A stretch of DNA of 5,805 nt from an uncultured Johnsonella sp. (GTDB lineage: Bacteria > Bacillota > Clostridia > Lachnospirales > Lachnospiraceae), in assembly GCA_900766185.1 (NCBI GenBank), contig CAAFUL010000046.1, positions 1-5,805 on the forward strand, read 5' to 3'. Positions 1 to 5,115 of the stretch are shown here, one piece after another. Under the pieces are notes generated by a model. That model saw only the letters and a program-made list of their open reading frames with translations, searched no databases and was not told where the DNA came from. Both the position numbers and the translations under genes were made by a program. The stretch's first letter is position 1. The number at the start of each line of letters is the position of its first letter.

Positions 1-100
1 AGACGAGGATGTCCCTAGTGCAGCTCGCCACGGAGGAGGCGAGCACACGAGTTCCGCAGTCTGTGTGAATTTGTCGAAGCTTTGAAAATGGGTTGCGAGT
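1..100. other. GC-rich structured segment of unknown identity
   Basis: The first 100 bases are about 55% G+C (63% over the first 60), whereas bases 101-180 are about 22%. The segment contains a perfect 7-bp hairpin, GCTCGCC (23-29) against GGCGAGC (38-44) with an 8-nt loop. A second short stem follows, CACAC (44-48) against GTGTG (63-67), which shares base 44 with the first. All three plus-strand frames stop by base 85. On the minus strand one frame stays open for about 39 codons but has no ATG. It may be the edge of a dispersed repeat, an RNA gene or the tail of an element lying to the left; I cannot assign it. The composition shift and the first hairpin are directly visible; the rest is inference. 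Confidence 0.45.
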
Positions 101-189
101 ATGATTGAATTATACGGAGTTTTTTATAAACTAATAACTATAACCATAAACTATTATAATTGTTTATATTGCCAACTACCTGATAAATC

Positions 190-1131
190 TTACAGGTCAT
201 CACCTTTTTTATAACCTTCCGGAATATCTTTAAAAATGCTGTAGCCGAAGTACTGGTCTGAGAGTGCTTCAAGTTTGCCCTCTTCTTTTAACTTAGCTAC
301 CGCCTCATCGCAAGCCTTTGCAAGGTCTGCTTTTTCTTTGTTGAATAAAGGCCATATAGGTATACCCTTATATGTAGCAAATGAAAGCTTGTCTGCAAAC
401 TGATGATACTCACCATCCTCTGCAACAACATTTGCGTCAAAAGATACTTTTATATTAAAGAAAGCATCATATCTTCCTTCAAGTACCCACTGATATGCAT
501 CTGACAACTCAAACTGGTCGGCAGGAGTCAGCTTTATAGGAGTGTCAGGGTGCTCTTTATTAAAGTTTTCTATAATGGTGTATTGAGCACTTTGTGGAGA
601 TATCGGTACAAGGTTTCCGCTGAAACGTGCAAAGCTTTCCAAATCTTTTATTTTGTCCGCATTTTCTGTTCTAAAAGCTATACCTATCACACTGGAGCCT
701 ATATAGTTTTCAGGATATATGAACTTTTCTTCTCTTTCAGCAGTCCACCATACGCCCTTGATACCCACATCATACTTGCCGGCTTCAAGACCTATAAGTA
801 AGTCTTCCGCTGTAGTTGAGATATACTCAAACTCATAGTCCGGAAGCATCTCATCAATAGCTTTGAATACAGCAACTTCATAACCGTCAGATTCGCCCTT
901 ATCATTTACGAAGTCATAAGGATAATATGACTGGGTATGGGCAACCTTTATTTTCTTAACTTCAGAGCTTGCTGCTTGAGTTTCGGACTCGGAGGCAGCC
1001 TGGCTGCTGTCGGCACTGCTTTCTGCAGAGACAGAAGTATCGGCAGCAGTACTTGAAGAATTAGAGTTACTGCATCCGCCAAGAGCAAGAAGCAATGCAG
1101 GAATAATAGCTACAAGTGATCTTATTTTCAT
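190..1131 (-). CDS. Amino-acid-type ABC transporter substrate-binding lipoprotein
   Basis: Predicted 313-residue extracellular solute-binding protein of family 3 (SBP_bac_3), which captures a polar amino acid or similar solute and delivers it to an ABC permease. Residues 1-20 are a lipoprotein signal peptide: MKIR, a hydrophobic core, then the lipobox LGGC with Cys20 as the lipidation site. Residues 21-57 are a Ser/Ala/Thr/Glu-rich linker. The binding domain fills the rest and shows family landmarks: YPYDF near 70-74, DGYEVAVFKAID near 82-93, GKYDVGIKG near 118-126, TAEREEKF with Arg133 at the usual ligand-carboxylate position, and GRYDAFFN with Asp222. A longer frame exists (ATG at 1192-1194), but that ATG lies between the -35 and -10 hexamers. 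The ATG at 1129-1131 has AGGAGG 7 nt upstream and gives a proper signal peptide, so I chose it. No permease or ATPase gene is visible next to it. The ligand cannot be read from sequence; cystine is one possibility. Confidence 0.93.
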   Translation of the reverse strand: MKIRSLVAIIPALLLALGGCSNSNSSSTAADTSVSAESSADSSQAASESETQAASSEVKKIKVAHTQSYYPYDFVNDKGESDGYEVAVFKAIDEMLPDYEFEYISTTAEDLLIGLEAGKYDVGIKGVWWTAEREEKFIYPENYIGSSVIGIAFRTENADKIKDLESFARFSGNLVPISPQSAQYTIIENFNKEHPDTPIKLTPADQFELSDAYQWVLEGRYDAFFNIKVSFDANVVAEDGEYHQFADKLSFATYKGIPIWPLFNKEKADLAKACDEAVAKLKEEGKLEALSDQYFGYSIFKDIPEGYKKGDDL

Positions 1132-1138
1132 TTTTAAT

Positions 1139-1144
1139 CCTCCT
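1139..1144 (-). promoter_or_regulatory. Ribosome binding site that sets the lipoprotein start
   Basis: On the minus strand AGGAGG lies 7 nt before the ATG at 1129-1131. It falls inside the upstream extension of the longer open frame, so it argues for initiation at the internal ATG and for a mature lipoprotein signal peptide. Confidence 0.88.
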
Positions 1145-1146
1145 TC

Positions 1147-1167
1147 TATCCTACTTTCTATAGGATA
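1147..1167. promoter_or_regulatory. 7-bp dyad at the presumed transcription start of the lipoprotein gene
   Basis: Perfect inverted repeat TATCCTA (1147-1153) / TAGGATA (1161-1167) with a 7-nt spacer. It spans the position where transcription should begin from the promoter at 1173-1201 and ends just before the Shine-Dalgarno. It could be a repressor operator or a 5'-end hairpin in the leader. The dyad is seen directly; its role is inference. Confidence 0.5.
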
Positions 1168-1172
1168 TAATA

Positions 1173-1201
1173 ATGTTAGCAATATATTAAGCAAAGGTCA
1201 A
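1173..1201 (-). promoter_or_regulatory. Sigma-A-type promoter of the lipoprotein gene
   Basis: Read on the minus strand: -35 TTGACC (1201-1196), a 17-nt spacer, then -10 TAACAT (1178-1173). The -35 matches consensus at 5 of 6 bases and the -10 at 4 of 6, with ideal spacing. Predicted start is near 1166, giving a leader of about 35 nt. The placement also excludes the upstream ATG at 1192-1194 as a start codon. Confidence 0.7.
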
Positions 1202-1214
1202 TATACAAAGGTAA

Positions 1215-1239
1215 AAATACCAATAAAATTTTGGTATTT
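1215..1239. promoter_or_regulatory. 9-bp dyad just upstream of the lipoprotein -35
   Basis: Perfect inverted repeat AAATACCAA (1215-1223) / TTGGTATTT (1231-1239) with a 7-nt spacer. It ends 13 nt upstream of the -35 hexamer, a position typical of an activator or repressor site. Neither strand has a long T-run after it and no gene ends there, so a terminator is unlikely. The regulator is unknown. Confidence 0.5.
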
Positions 1240-1365
1240 ATATTTGATTATGCGATTAATTGGCAAATATTATTGTATAAAATAATTAAATATCTTTAAT
1301 ATAAGAATTATCTTATGTATAATAATAAAGAAATAAATAGTAAACTTGAATTATTTATGAAAATA

Positions 1366-1423
1366 TTGTAACAGTTCAGATAAGTAGATATATATAAATA
1401 AAAATATAAATTTTCAGTATAAT
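1366..1423 (+). promoter_or_regulatory. Candidate promoters for the glycan operon
   Basis: Two candidates drive rightward. One is TTGTAA (1366-1371), a 17-nt spacer and TATATA (1389-1394), matching consensus at 4 of 6 bases in each hexamer. The other is a perfect -10 TATAAT (1418-1423) without a good -35. The region is so A/T-rich that chance matches are expected, so the exact promoter is unresolved. Confidence 0.35.
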
Positions 1424-1489
1424 ATCAGCTTTGAGTGTTATAACATCTTAAAGCGTTAGAGAAATACAGATAAAAGGGAGGTTTAGGGT

Positions 1490-2542
1490 ATGAAAATTAT
1501 AGCTCTTATTCCGGCATATGAACCGGAAGAAAGTATGCTTACTTTACTTGAAGGTATTAAGAAGGATACGGATATGGATATAGTGGTAGTCAATGACGGA
1601 AGCTCTAATGCTTGTGATGCTATCTTTAATAAAGCAAAAGAATTTGCCAAAGTGCTTGAACATGAGGTAAATAAAGGAAAAGGCAGGGCATTAAAAACCG
1701 GACTTGGCTATATAAATGATAACTATAGTACTGAGTATATAGTTGTAACTATGGATGCTGACGGACAGCATACTATAGAAGATGCTTTGAAAATATGTAA
1801 ATTTATAGAAAAGTCTCCTGATATATTGGTTCTTGGAAAAAGATTTTTCGGAAATGAAGTTCCTTTAAGGAGCAGGTTCGGCAATGCGATGACAAGACTG
1901 GTATATAAACTTGCCACAGGGGTAGGTGTATACGATACCCAAACGGGGCTTAGGGCATTTTCATATAAATTAATGCCGCTTATGTTGGATATTAAGGGTG
2001 AAAGATATGAGTATGAGATGAATGTATTAATGGAGTGCCCTAAGAACGGTATTGAGATAAAGGAAGTGGATATAGCAACAATATATATTAATAATAACAG
2101 CAGCTCACACTTTAATGTACTTAAAGATTCTTACAGGGTATATAAGGAGATTTTTAAGTTCTGTGCGGCTTCTATTGTATGTTTTTTAGTTGACTATATG
2201 CTCTACTGTCTTGGACTTATATTTACTGTAAGCTTAGGAAAAGGTTTGAGTACTGTAGTTTCAAATGTTTTTGCCAGAATCATAAGCTCCATACTTAATT
2301 TTACTTTGAATAAAAAGGTAGTATTTAAGAGAAAGGGTAATACATTAAAACTTGCGGCTTCATATTTTATTTTGGCTTTATTTATATTAGCAGGCAATAC
2401 TCTTGTGCTCAAGATGTTTGTTGAGGTATTTAATATAGAAAGTAAGGTGGCAAAGCTTATTACAGAGTTGATATTTTTTATTATAAGTTGGTTTATACAA
2501 AAATTTTTGATATTTAAAAAAAGAGAAGAGGAGGTAGTTTAA
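1490..2542 (+). CDS. Bifunctional GT2 glycosyltransferase-GtrA membrane protein
   Basis: 350-residue fusion. Residues 1 to about 210 are a GT-A-fold family 2 glycosyltransferase of the dolichyl/polyprenyl-phosphate sugar synthase type: IPAYEPE (7-13), VVVNDGSS (32-39), NKGKGRALKTG (61-71), the metal/nucleotide-binding MDADGQH (88-94), DTQTGLRAF (149-157) and RYEYEMNVL (172-180). Residues from about 220 to 345 are a GtrA domain with four predicted helices (about 224-247, 252-272, 286-308, 323-342) and its hallmark ARIISSILNFTLNKKVVF (262-279), ending WFIQKFLIF. By family knowledge, the first domain loads a sugar from an NDP-sugar onto undecaprenyl phosphate at the cytoplasmic face and the second helps flip it. 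The ATG has GGGAGG 8 nt upstream. It is first in an operon with the phosphodiester glycosidase, separated by one base. The sugar and acceptor are unknown, and no GT-C transferase that would use the lipid-linked sugar is present in the window. Confidence 0.93.
   Translation: MKIIALIPAYEPEESMLTLLEGIKKDTDMDIVVVNDGSSNACDAIFNKAKEFAKVLEHEVNKGKGRALKTGLGYINDNYSTEYIVVTMDADGQHTIEDALKICKFIEKSPDILVLGKRFFGNEVPLRSRFGNAMTRLVYKLATGVGVYDTQTGLRAFSYKLMPLMLDIKGERYEYEMNVLMECPKNGIEIKEVDIATIYINNNSSSHFNVLKDSYRVYKEIFKFCAASIVCFLVDYMLYCLGLIFTVSLGKGLSTVVSNVFARIISSILNFTLNKKVVFKRKGNTLKLAASYFILALFILAGNTLVLKMFVEVFNIESKVAKLITELIFFIISWFIQKFLIFKKREEEVV
2529..2534 (+). promoter_or_regulatory. Ribosome binding site supporting a TTG start
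   Basis: AGGAGG lies inside the last codons of the upstream glycosyltransferase gene, 9 nt before TTG at 2544-2546. No ATG, GTG or other in-frame start nearby gives an intact N-terminal membrane anchor with a ribosome site, so this site decides the start of the glycosidase gene. Confidence 0.82.
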
Positions 2543-2543
2543 T

Positions 2544-3563
2544 TTGATAAAAAGAAATTTGATTACAGCAATAATTTTAAGCGTCAGCTTAGTTTCATAT
2601 ACAGCTTATGTGTTACTTGATACATTTGCAATACCAAGGGTTTATAAGGTGGTGGAAAGCACCTCTTCTGTAAATTACCGATCTGATAGTAAAGATAAAG
2701 AACAGACAAGTGAAAGTACTCAAAAAGTTTATATGAATAAGGTTGCCAAGAAAGGCATAGGTATACAAAGCAAAGACTCGGACACGAAGTCAAGCAAAAC
2801 TTTATCATCAAACTCAACGAAAAGTACGGCACAAAGCAGTGATACTACTTATAAAACAGATGATACAAGTATTACTTTAAGCACCTATAGAGAGTATGAT
2901 ACCAATATATATGTTGCCGAGGTAGAGCTTTCGAAAAATGCACAGATAGAAACCGCATTTGCACAAAATTCATACGGTAAGAATGTAACGGCAACAACTT
3001 CTTCTATGGCAGAAAGCTCAGCTGCGATACTTGCTATTAACGGTGATTATTACGGTGCAAGGGACAACGGATATGTTATAAGAGACGGTATTATTTACAG
3101 AAGCAGTGCCAAGGCAGATCAGGAAGACCTGGTAATTTATAAAGACGGCAGTATGAAAATTATTAATGAAAGTGAGATCGGTGCACAGGAGCTTGTAGAT
3201 GAGGGAGCGGTTACTGTACTGTCTTTTGGACCTGCACTTGTGGAAGACGGTAAGGTAAGTGTAAGCCAAAATGACGAGGTAGGCAAGGCTATGGCAAGTA
3301 ATCCCAGAACTACAATAGCAATTACTGAGGATAATCACTATTTATTTATAGTTTCAGACGGAAGAACCGATGAGAGTGAGGGACTTTCACTTTACGAACT
3401 TGCAACATTTGCAGCCTCACTTGGAGCTAAGACGGTATATAACTTAGATGGCGGAGGTTCATCTACTATGTATTTTAATGGAAATGTGGTAAATAATCCA
3501 ACTACCAACGGTTGGGATATAAGCGAGAGAGGAGTGAGCGATATTGTATACATCAGTAAATAA
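2544..3563 (+). CDS. Membrane-anchored phosphodiester glycosidase family protein (NAGPA domain)
   Basis: 339 residues starting at TTG. Residues about 6-25 are a hydrophobic signal anchor after a short basic tip (MIKRN). Residues about 38-108 are a low-complexity Ser/Thr/Lys/Asp-rich stalk. Residues about 109-338 are a NAGPA domain, named for the mammalian uncovering enzyme that removes GlcNAc from GlcNAc-1-phosphodiesters. Visible family motifs are INGDYYG (165-171), GYVIRDGIIYR (176-186), SFGPALVEDG (227-236), NPRTTIAI (253-260), FIVSDGR (268-274), NLDGGGSSTMYFNG (300-313) and ERGVSDIVYI (328-337). The enzyme should sit outside the membrane. It is second in the operon, one base after the glycosyltransferase stop, and its last 20 bases overlap the next gene. 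Bacterial members are linked to exopolysaccharide or cell-wall glycan metabolism; the substrate here is not predictable from sequence. The domain call is strong, the role is inference. Confidence 0.92.
   Translation: MIKRNLITAIILSVSLVSYTAYVLLDTFAIPRVYKVVESTSSVNYRSDSKDKEQTSESTQKVYMNKVAKKGIGIQSKDSDTKSSKTLSSNSTKSTAQSSDTTYKTDDTSITLSTYREYDTNIYVAEVELSKNAQIETAFAQNSYGKNVTATTSSMAESSAAILAINGDYYGARDNGYVIRDGIIYRSSAKADQEDLVIYKDGSMKIINESEIGAQELVDEGAVTVLSFGPALVEDGKVSVSQNDEVGKAMASNPRTTIAITEDNHYLFIVSDGRTDESEGLSLYELATFAASLGAKTVYNLDGGGSSTMYFNGNVVNNPTTNGWDISERGVSDIVYISK
3529..3534 (+). promoter_or_regulatory. Ribosome binding site supporting a second TTG start
   Basis: GAGGAG lies 9 nt before TTG at 3544-3546, inside the end of the glycosidase gene. 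It supports an overlapping start rather than initiation at the later in-frame ATG (3610-3612), which lacks an equally good site. Confidence 0.65.
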
Positions 3564-3966
3564 ATCAGTAAATAAAGATATTAAAAATAAATTTGTAAAA
3601 AGAAGTGTTATGTATTTTTGTATAAGTATGTTTTGTGCTGTATTTGGAGGGATTTATGAAATATTCAGCCATGGAGTTTATTCAAATTACATGATGTATG
3701 CCTTTTTATTTCCGCTCATCGGGGGTACTTTATATAATTTGATTTTTTACTGCTTTTCAAGATTAAGGCTGCAAAGAGGACTTTCTTTGATATTCTATAA
3801 TACAGGCATAGCGGCTCTTACTATAGGAAGTATAGTAAGGGGAATACTTGATATCTACGGTACGGATAATATATTGGCAAATGTATACCGGTATGTAGGT
3901 GTGATACTTGTTTGTCTGGGAGTGGTATTCTATGCTGCTGATAGGAAGGGTCAAGATAAACAATAG
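3544..3966 (+). CDS. Small four-helix membrane protein of unknown function
   Basis: 140 residues if the TTG at 3544 is used. The N-terminus is basic and polar (to about residue 20). It is followed by predicted membrane helices at about 22-41, 50-71, 80-102 and 115-132, and a short basic tail ending RKGQDKQ. Distinctive stretches are YEIFSHGVYSNYMMYAF (38-54), PLIGG (57-61), NTGIAALTIGSIVRGILDIYG (from 86) and YRYVG (115-119). The conserved-looking Glu39, His43, Arg99 and Asp103 near helix ends are candidates for function. It overlaps the glycosidase gene by 20 bases and is the last gene before the 19-bp inverted repeat, so it is translated from the same message. I do not recognise an assigned function. 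It is too small for a GT-C transferase. A role assisting the glycan enzymes, for example as a membrane partner, is only inferred from position. Confidence 0.8.
   Translation: MYTSVNKSVNKDIKNKFVKRSVMYFCISMFCAVFGGIYEIFSHGVYSNYMMYAFLFPLIGGTLYNLIFYCFSRLRLQRGLSLIFYNTGIAALTIGSIVRGILDIYGTDNILANVYRYVGVILVCLGVVFYAADRKGQDKQ
3552..3575 (+). repeat. Tandem 12-bp duplication across a stop codon
   Basis: ATCAGTAAATAA occurs twice head to tail (3552-3563 and 3564-3575). The first copy carries the last codons and TAA stop of the glycosidase gene. In the overlapping gene the two copies encode SVNK-SVNK near residues 4-11. Because the unit is a multiple of three, the duplication preserves the reading frame of the downstream gene. 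Confidence 0.9.
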
Positions 3967-4011
3967 TCATAAATGCTTAAGCAGTAACAATTAATAGCAA
4001 TAATTAAATAA

Positions 4012-4094
4012 AAACACTCCCTATTTCAATCATACTGTAAAACTCAATTTATTAGCAGTACTAAACACTAAAAAAATTGAAATAGGGAGTGTTT
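4012..4094. terminator. 19-bp perfect inverted repeat, probable bidirectional terminator
   Basis: AAACACTCCCTATTTCAAT (4012-4030) pairs perfectly with its complement at 4076-4094; the loop is 45 nt. Inside the loop a smaller stem TACTG (4033-4037) / CAGTA (4056-4060) can form. It lies between two convergent genes, 46 nt past the operon stop and 81 nt past the sirtuin stop. On the minus strand the stem runs into GTGTTTTTATTT, a good T-tract; on the plus strand into GTTTCTTTAAC, a weaker one. A terminator for both is the simplest reading. The long loop is unusual, and a short MITE-like element with 19-bp ends is the alternative; no target duplication is evident. Confidence 0.65.
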
Positions 4095-4175
4095 CTTTAA
4101 CAGGCAGTCCGCAAGAAATAACTGTATAAGAAAAAATAGCTATTGTTTATGTTGTTAAGAGGGAGATAAAAACTC

Positions 4176-4886
4176 CTATAACATCTCCTCAAATACCTTA
4201 CCTATGCTTTCGTTTATAACAAGGTTTGCCCTTTTGTCGGCACTTGTGGCGGTTTTGTTGATAAGTACAAGTTTATTACCCCTGTAGTAGTCTATCAGAC
4301 CGGCAGCAGGATATACGACCAGTGAAGTTCCGCCTACTATAAGCATATCGGCACTGGCTATGTAATGAACCGCCTTTTGCAAGGTGTCGGTATTTAGGCT
4401 TTCTCCATATAAAACCACCTCAGGTTTTATAACTCCTCCACAATCACAATAAGGCACACAGTCAGCATTTAATACAGTATCAAGCCCATAACGCTTATGA
4501 CATTTTAAGCAAATATTTTTATCTATAGTTCCATGTAACTTTAATACATTTTTGCTTCCCGCCTGCTCATGAAGGCAGTCTATGTTCTGAGTAATAACAG
4601 CGGATAACTTACCTTCTTTTTCAAGCTTTGCAAGTGCCATATGTGCCTTATTGGGTTTGGCATCAGGGTAGAGCAGTTTTTCTTTGTAGAACTTGTAAAA
4701 TTCTTTTGGATTTTCAAAAAAGAAATCATGGCTTAGTATGGTTTCAGGGGAAATGTAGTAGTCTCCGTTATAGATACCCTCTGCACTTCTAAAGTCCGGT
4801 ATATCGCTTTCAGTGGATACTCCGGCACCGCCGAAAAATACTATATTATTGCTTTCTTGTATCATACTTTTAAGTTCGCTATTCAT
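4176..4886 (-). CDS. Sir2-family NAD-dependent protein deacylase
   Basis: 236 residues, normal length for a bacterial sirtuin. It removes acyl groups from lysines using NAD, yielding nicotinamide and O-acyl-ADP-ribose, in the cytoplasm. Motifs in order: GAGVSTESDIPDFRS (20-34, NAD site), TQNID (99-103), catalytic His118 in KLHGT (116-120), zinc cysteines C126-x2-C129 and C147-x-C149, GGVIKPEVVLYGE (150-162) and GGTSLVVYPAA (185-195). The second zinc pair is the CxC spacing rather than CxxC. The region YKFYKEKLLYPDAKPNKAH resembles the Thermotoga-type (class U) sirtuins; I see no Tyr-xx-Arg pair as in desuccinylase-type CobB/SIRT5, so deacetylation is more likely than desuccinylation (inference). 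The ATG at 4884-4886 has AGGAGG 5 nt upstream. It lies 229 bp downstream of ybaK on the same strand and converges with the glycan operon. Confidence 0.95.
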   Translation of the reverse strand: MNSELKSMIQESNNIVFFGGAGVSTESDIPDFRSAEGIYNGDYYISPETILSHDFFFENPKEFYKFYKEKLLYPDAKPNKAHMALAKLEKEGKLSAVITQNIDCLHEQAGSKNVLKLHGTIDKNICLKCHKRYGLDTVLNADCVPYCDCGGVIKPEVVLYGESLNTDTLQKAVHYIASADMLIVGGTSLVVYPAAGLIDYYRGNKLVLINKTATSADKRANLVINESIGKVFEEML

Positions 4887-4901
4887 AATGACCTCCTGTA
4901 T

Positions 4902-4965
4902 TAAGCATTTTGATATAATTATTTTGCTAAAGATGCACTAAGTCCTGTTGATTAAAAAATGCTTA
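4902..4965 (-). promoter_or_regulatory. 10-bp inverted repeat in the sirtuin leader
   Basis: TAAGCATTTT (4902-4911) is the exact complement of AAAATGCTTA (4956-4965), 44 nt apart. In a minus-strand leader transcript the 3' arm would end 4 nt before the AGGAGG of the sirtuin gene (4897-4892). It could shape access to that site or act as a split operator. I see no convincing promoter hexamers in 4887-5115, so whether the whole structure is transcribed as a leader or in read-through from ybaK is unknown. It does not match a riboswitch I recognise. Confidence 0.35.
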
Positions 4966-5041
4966 GGCTGTACTTTGTACTGCAATAAGTTTGTATTTGT
5001 AAAATTAGTACGGTTGTTGATTTTTAAGATTTTTCCATAAA

Positions 5042-5076
5042 ATATAGGATGCTATTTTACCAAAATACCGCTATAT
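5042..5076 (-). terminator. Imperfect hairpin after ybaK, possible weak terminator
   Basis: Read on the minus strand, outer arms ATATAG (5076-5071) and CTATAT (5047-5042) enclose an inner TATTTT (5067-5062) / AAAATA (5058-5053) stem with a 3-nt loop; an internal loop separates the two. TTTTATGG follows. The stem is A/T-rich and weak, so ybaK transcripts may read through into the sirtuin gene. Confidence 0.3.
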
Positions 5077-5115
5077 CTTTAATACAATCTCTATTTTGTA
5101 CAACTTTCTGAGATA

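Larger units (their letters stand above)
1132..1489. other. Divergent intergenic region, very AT-rich
   Basis: These 358 bases separate the minus-strand lipoprotein gene from the plus-strand glycan operon. The left part holds the lipoprotein leader, promoter and two dyads. From about 1240 to 1470 the sequence is extremely A/T-rich, with a small perfect hairpin ATAAGA (1301-1306) / TCTTAT (1311-1316) and candidate promoter hexamers for the operon. I see no small coding region with a ribosome site and no RNA gene. Confidence 0.7.

Noticed and set aside
1..125. Minus-strand open reading frame of about 39 codons at the left edge
   Set aside because: It has no ATG, is Pro/Ser/Ala-rich and follows the GC-rich hairpins; it is more likely an accidental frame across a structured segment.
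146..167. ATAAAC/GTTTAT hairpin downstream of the lipoprotein stop
   Set aside because: Only 6 A/T-rich pairs with a 10-nt loop and no T-tract on the minus strand; too weak to call a terminator.
550..801. 83-codon plus-strand open frame antisense to the lipoprotein gene
   Set aside because: It is fully inside a well-supported binding-protein gene on the other strand; no domain or ribosome site seen.
1132..1194. N-terminal extension of the lipoprotein to an ATG at 1192-1194
   Set aside because: That ATG sits between the promoter hexamers, and the extension would contain the Shine-Dalgarno and precede a complete lipoprotein signal peptide.
3018..3338. 106-codon minus-strand open frame inside the glycosidase gene
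   Set aside because: It lies antisense to strongly conserved NAGPA motifs, lacks a ribosome site and reads as a Cys/Tyr/Ser-rich low-information protein. It is a shadow frame.
3974..3983. Perfect 10-bp palindrome TGCTTAAGCA after the operon
   Set aside because: Short palindromes are common in A/T-rich spacers, and nothing nearby indicates a binding site or terminator function.
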